A DNA stretch of 5,448 nucleotides from Acidobacteriaceae bacterium. GTDB taxonomy: Bacteria > Acidobacteriota > Terriglobia > Terriglobales > Acidobacteriaceae. Position numbers and translations under genes: made by a program. Below the pieces are notes generated by a model. The model had not been told where the DNA came from. It did no database searches and saw nothing but the letters and a program-made list of their open reading frames with translations. Positions 5,059-5,448 of this stretch are shown here, piece after piece (positions within the stretch are counted from its first letter, which is position 1; every line of letters starts with the position of its first letter). Where the stretch lies: assembly GCA_030838305.1 (NCBI GenBank), contig JAUTWY010000193.1, positions 1 to 5,448 of the forward strand, given 5' to 3'.

Positions 5059-5448
5059 GCCGGGGGTTTGTGCAGGAATGCCGGGTCAGGCGGGTGAAGT
5101 GCACCCCAAAACTGAACAAAGAAAATGTGCCAGTTCTCGAAGGACAAAGCATGTCACGAGAAAACATGAATCAGCCGGAGTTAGGGAACGGAGTCGAAGT
5201 TAGCGGCGGTTCGCCGAGGCCTCCCGAAATCTTGTTCTGGAGATGAGTAATCGATCATCGGCACACCGCGATACAGGCTGCGCTTCGGTTCCGTCACGCC
5301 AGCATTTCTACATGCAACTTCGGCTGTGAACTGTAAGGCGATAGCGCTCATTGAGAACTGGCCGACTGGGGCTTTCATTCTGACCGGGGAGCGGGCTGTT
5401 CCTATCTCGACGAACGTTCCGGTAATTTAAATCCCATCTTGCCGATCT
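5059..5448. other. Stretch with no supported gene
   Basis: After the terminator no convincing gene is seen. A 31-codon frame (5151-5246, plus) has an AAGGA six nt before its ATG but no recognisable content, and a 28-codon frame overlaps its stop as ATGA. A 65-codon minus-strand frame (5181-5378) lacks a ribosome site. The stretch also holds an insertion-sequence-like motif at 5095-5114. It may be decayed sequence or the upstream region of a gene beyond the window. Confidence 0.5.
5095..5114 (+). repeat. Possible solo end of an IS3-like insertion sequence
   Basis: The motif begins TG, continues AAGTGCACCCC and then AAAACTG, which resembles terminal inverted repeats of some IS3-family elements as I remember them. 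No inverted partner and no transposase frame are in the window, so this would be a remnant, or an element continuing past the right edge. The resemblance may be chance. Confidence 0.2.

Noticed and set aside
4650..5246. 198-codon plus-strand frame overlapping the beta-barrel gene
   Set aside because: Out-of-frame shadow of the beta-barrel gene that runs through the terminator; Arg/Gln/His-rich without family features.
5181..5378. 65-codon minus-strand frame
   Set aside because: No ribosome site and no recognisable domain; too little support to call a gene.
1..5448. CRISPR arrays, tRNA or rRNA genes
   Set aside because: No regularly spaced repeats, cloverleaf or conserved rRNA segments were seen on either strand.

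Overview
The window looks like a moderately GC-rich bacterial chromosome segment, most likely from a Gram-negative soil or environmental lineage. The secreted M48 protease and the small outer-membrane beta-barrel protein resemble my recollection of Acidobacteriota proteins, so that phylum is my best guess. This is inference, not something the sequence proves.

Region 1 (about 95-2786, minus strand) is one group II intron, a retroelement with a ribozyme core. Read on the minus strand it begins at a GUGCG 5' end (2786), which is followed at once by a small hairpin. A structured 5' ribozyme region comes next, then an endonuclease-less reverse transcriptase/maturase (1502-189), a textbook domain V (156-124) and a short domain VI. 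The 3' end is not certain; an AC dinucleotide ending at 95 is the best candidate. The untranslated part ahead of the RT start is 1284 nt, about twice what domains I-III usually need. The extra ~690 nt (about 1503-2190) holds a weak 102-codon reading frame, a domain-V-like hairpin and an open frame that runs in the RT frame up to a single TGA touching the RT start codon. This is the least explained part of the window.

Region 2 (2787-2939) is intergenic flank and includes a GC-rich palindrome at 2902-2917. The left flank (1-94) carries two small palindromes.

Region 3 (2940-4998, plus strand) holds two envelope genes in the same direction. The first is an exported M48-family zinc metalloprotease (HEVAH and ELEAD motifs) whose start codon is uncertain. 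The second is a 174-aa outer-membrane beta-barrel protein with a clean signal peptide, a strong Shine-Dalgarno sequence and a C-terminal aromatic residue. A strong intrinsic terminator (5018-5058) closes the unit. M48 proteases of the BepA/LoiP type act on outer-membrane proteins, so a link in envelope quality control is possible, but the pairing is only positional.

Region 4 (5059-5448) holds no gene I can support. It contains one insertion-sequence-like end motif and short open frames of doubtful meaning.
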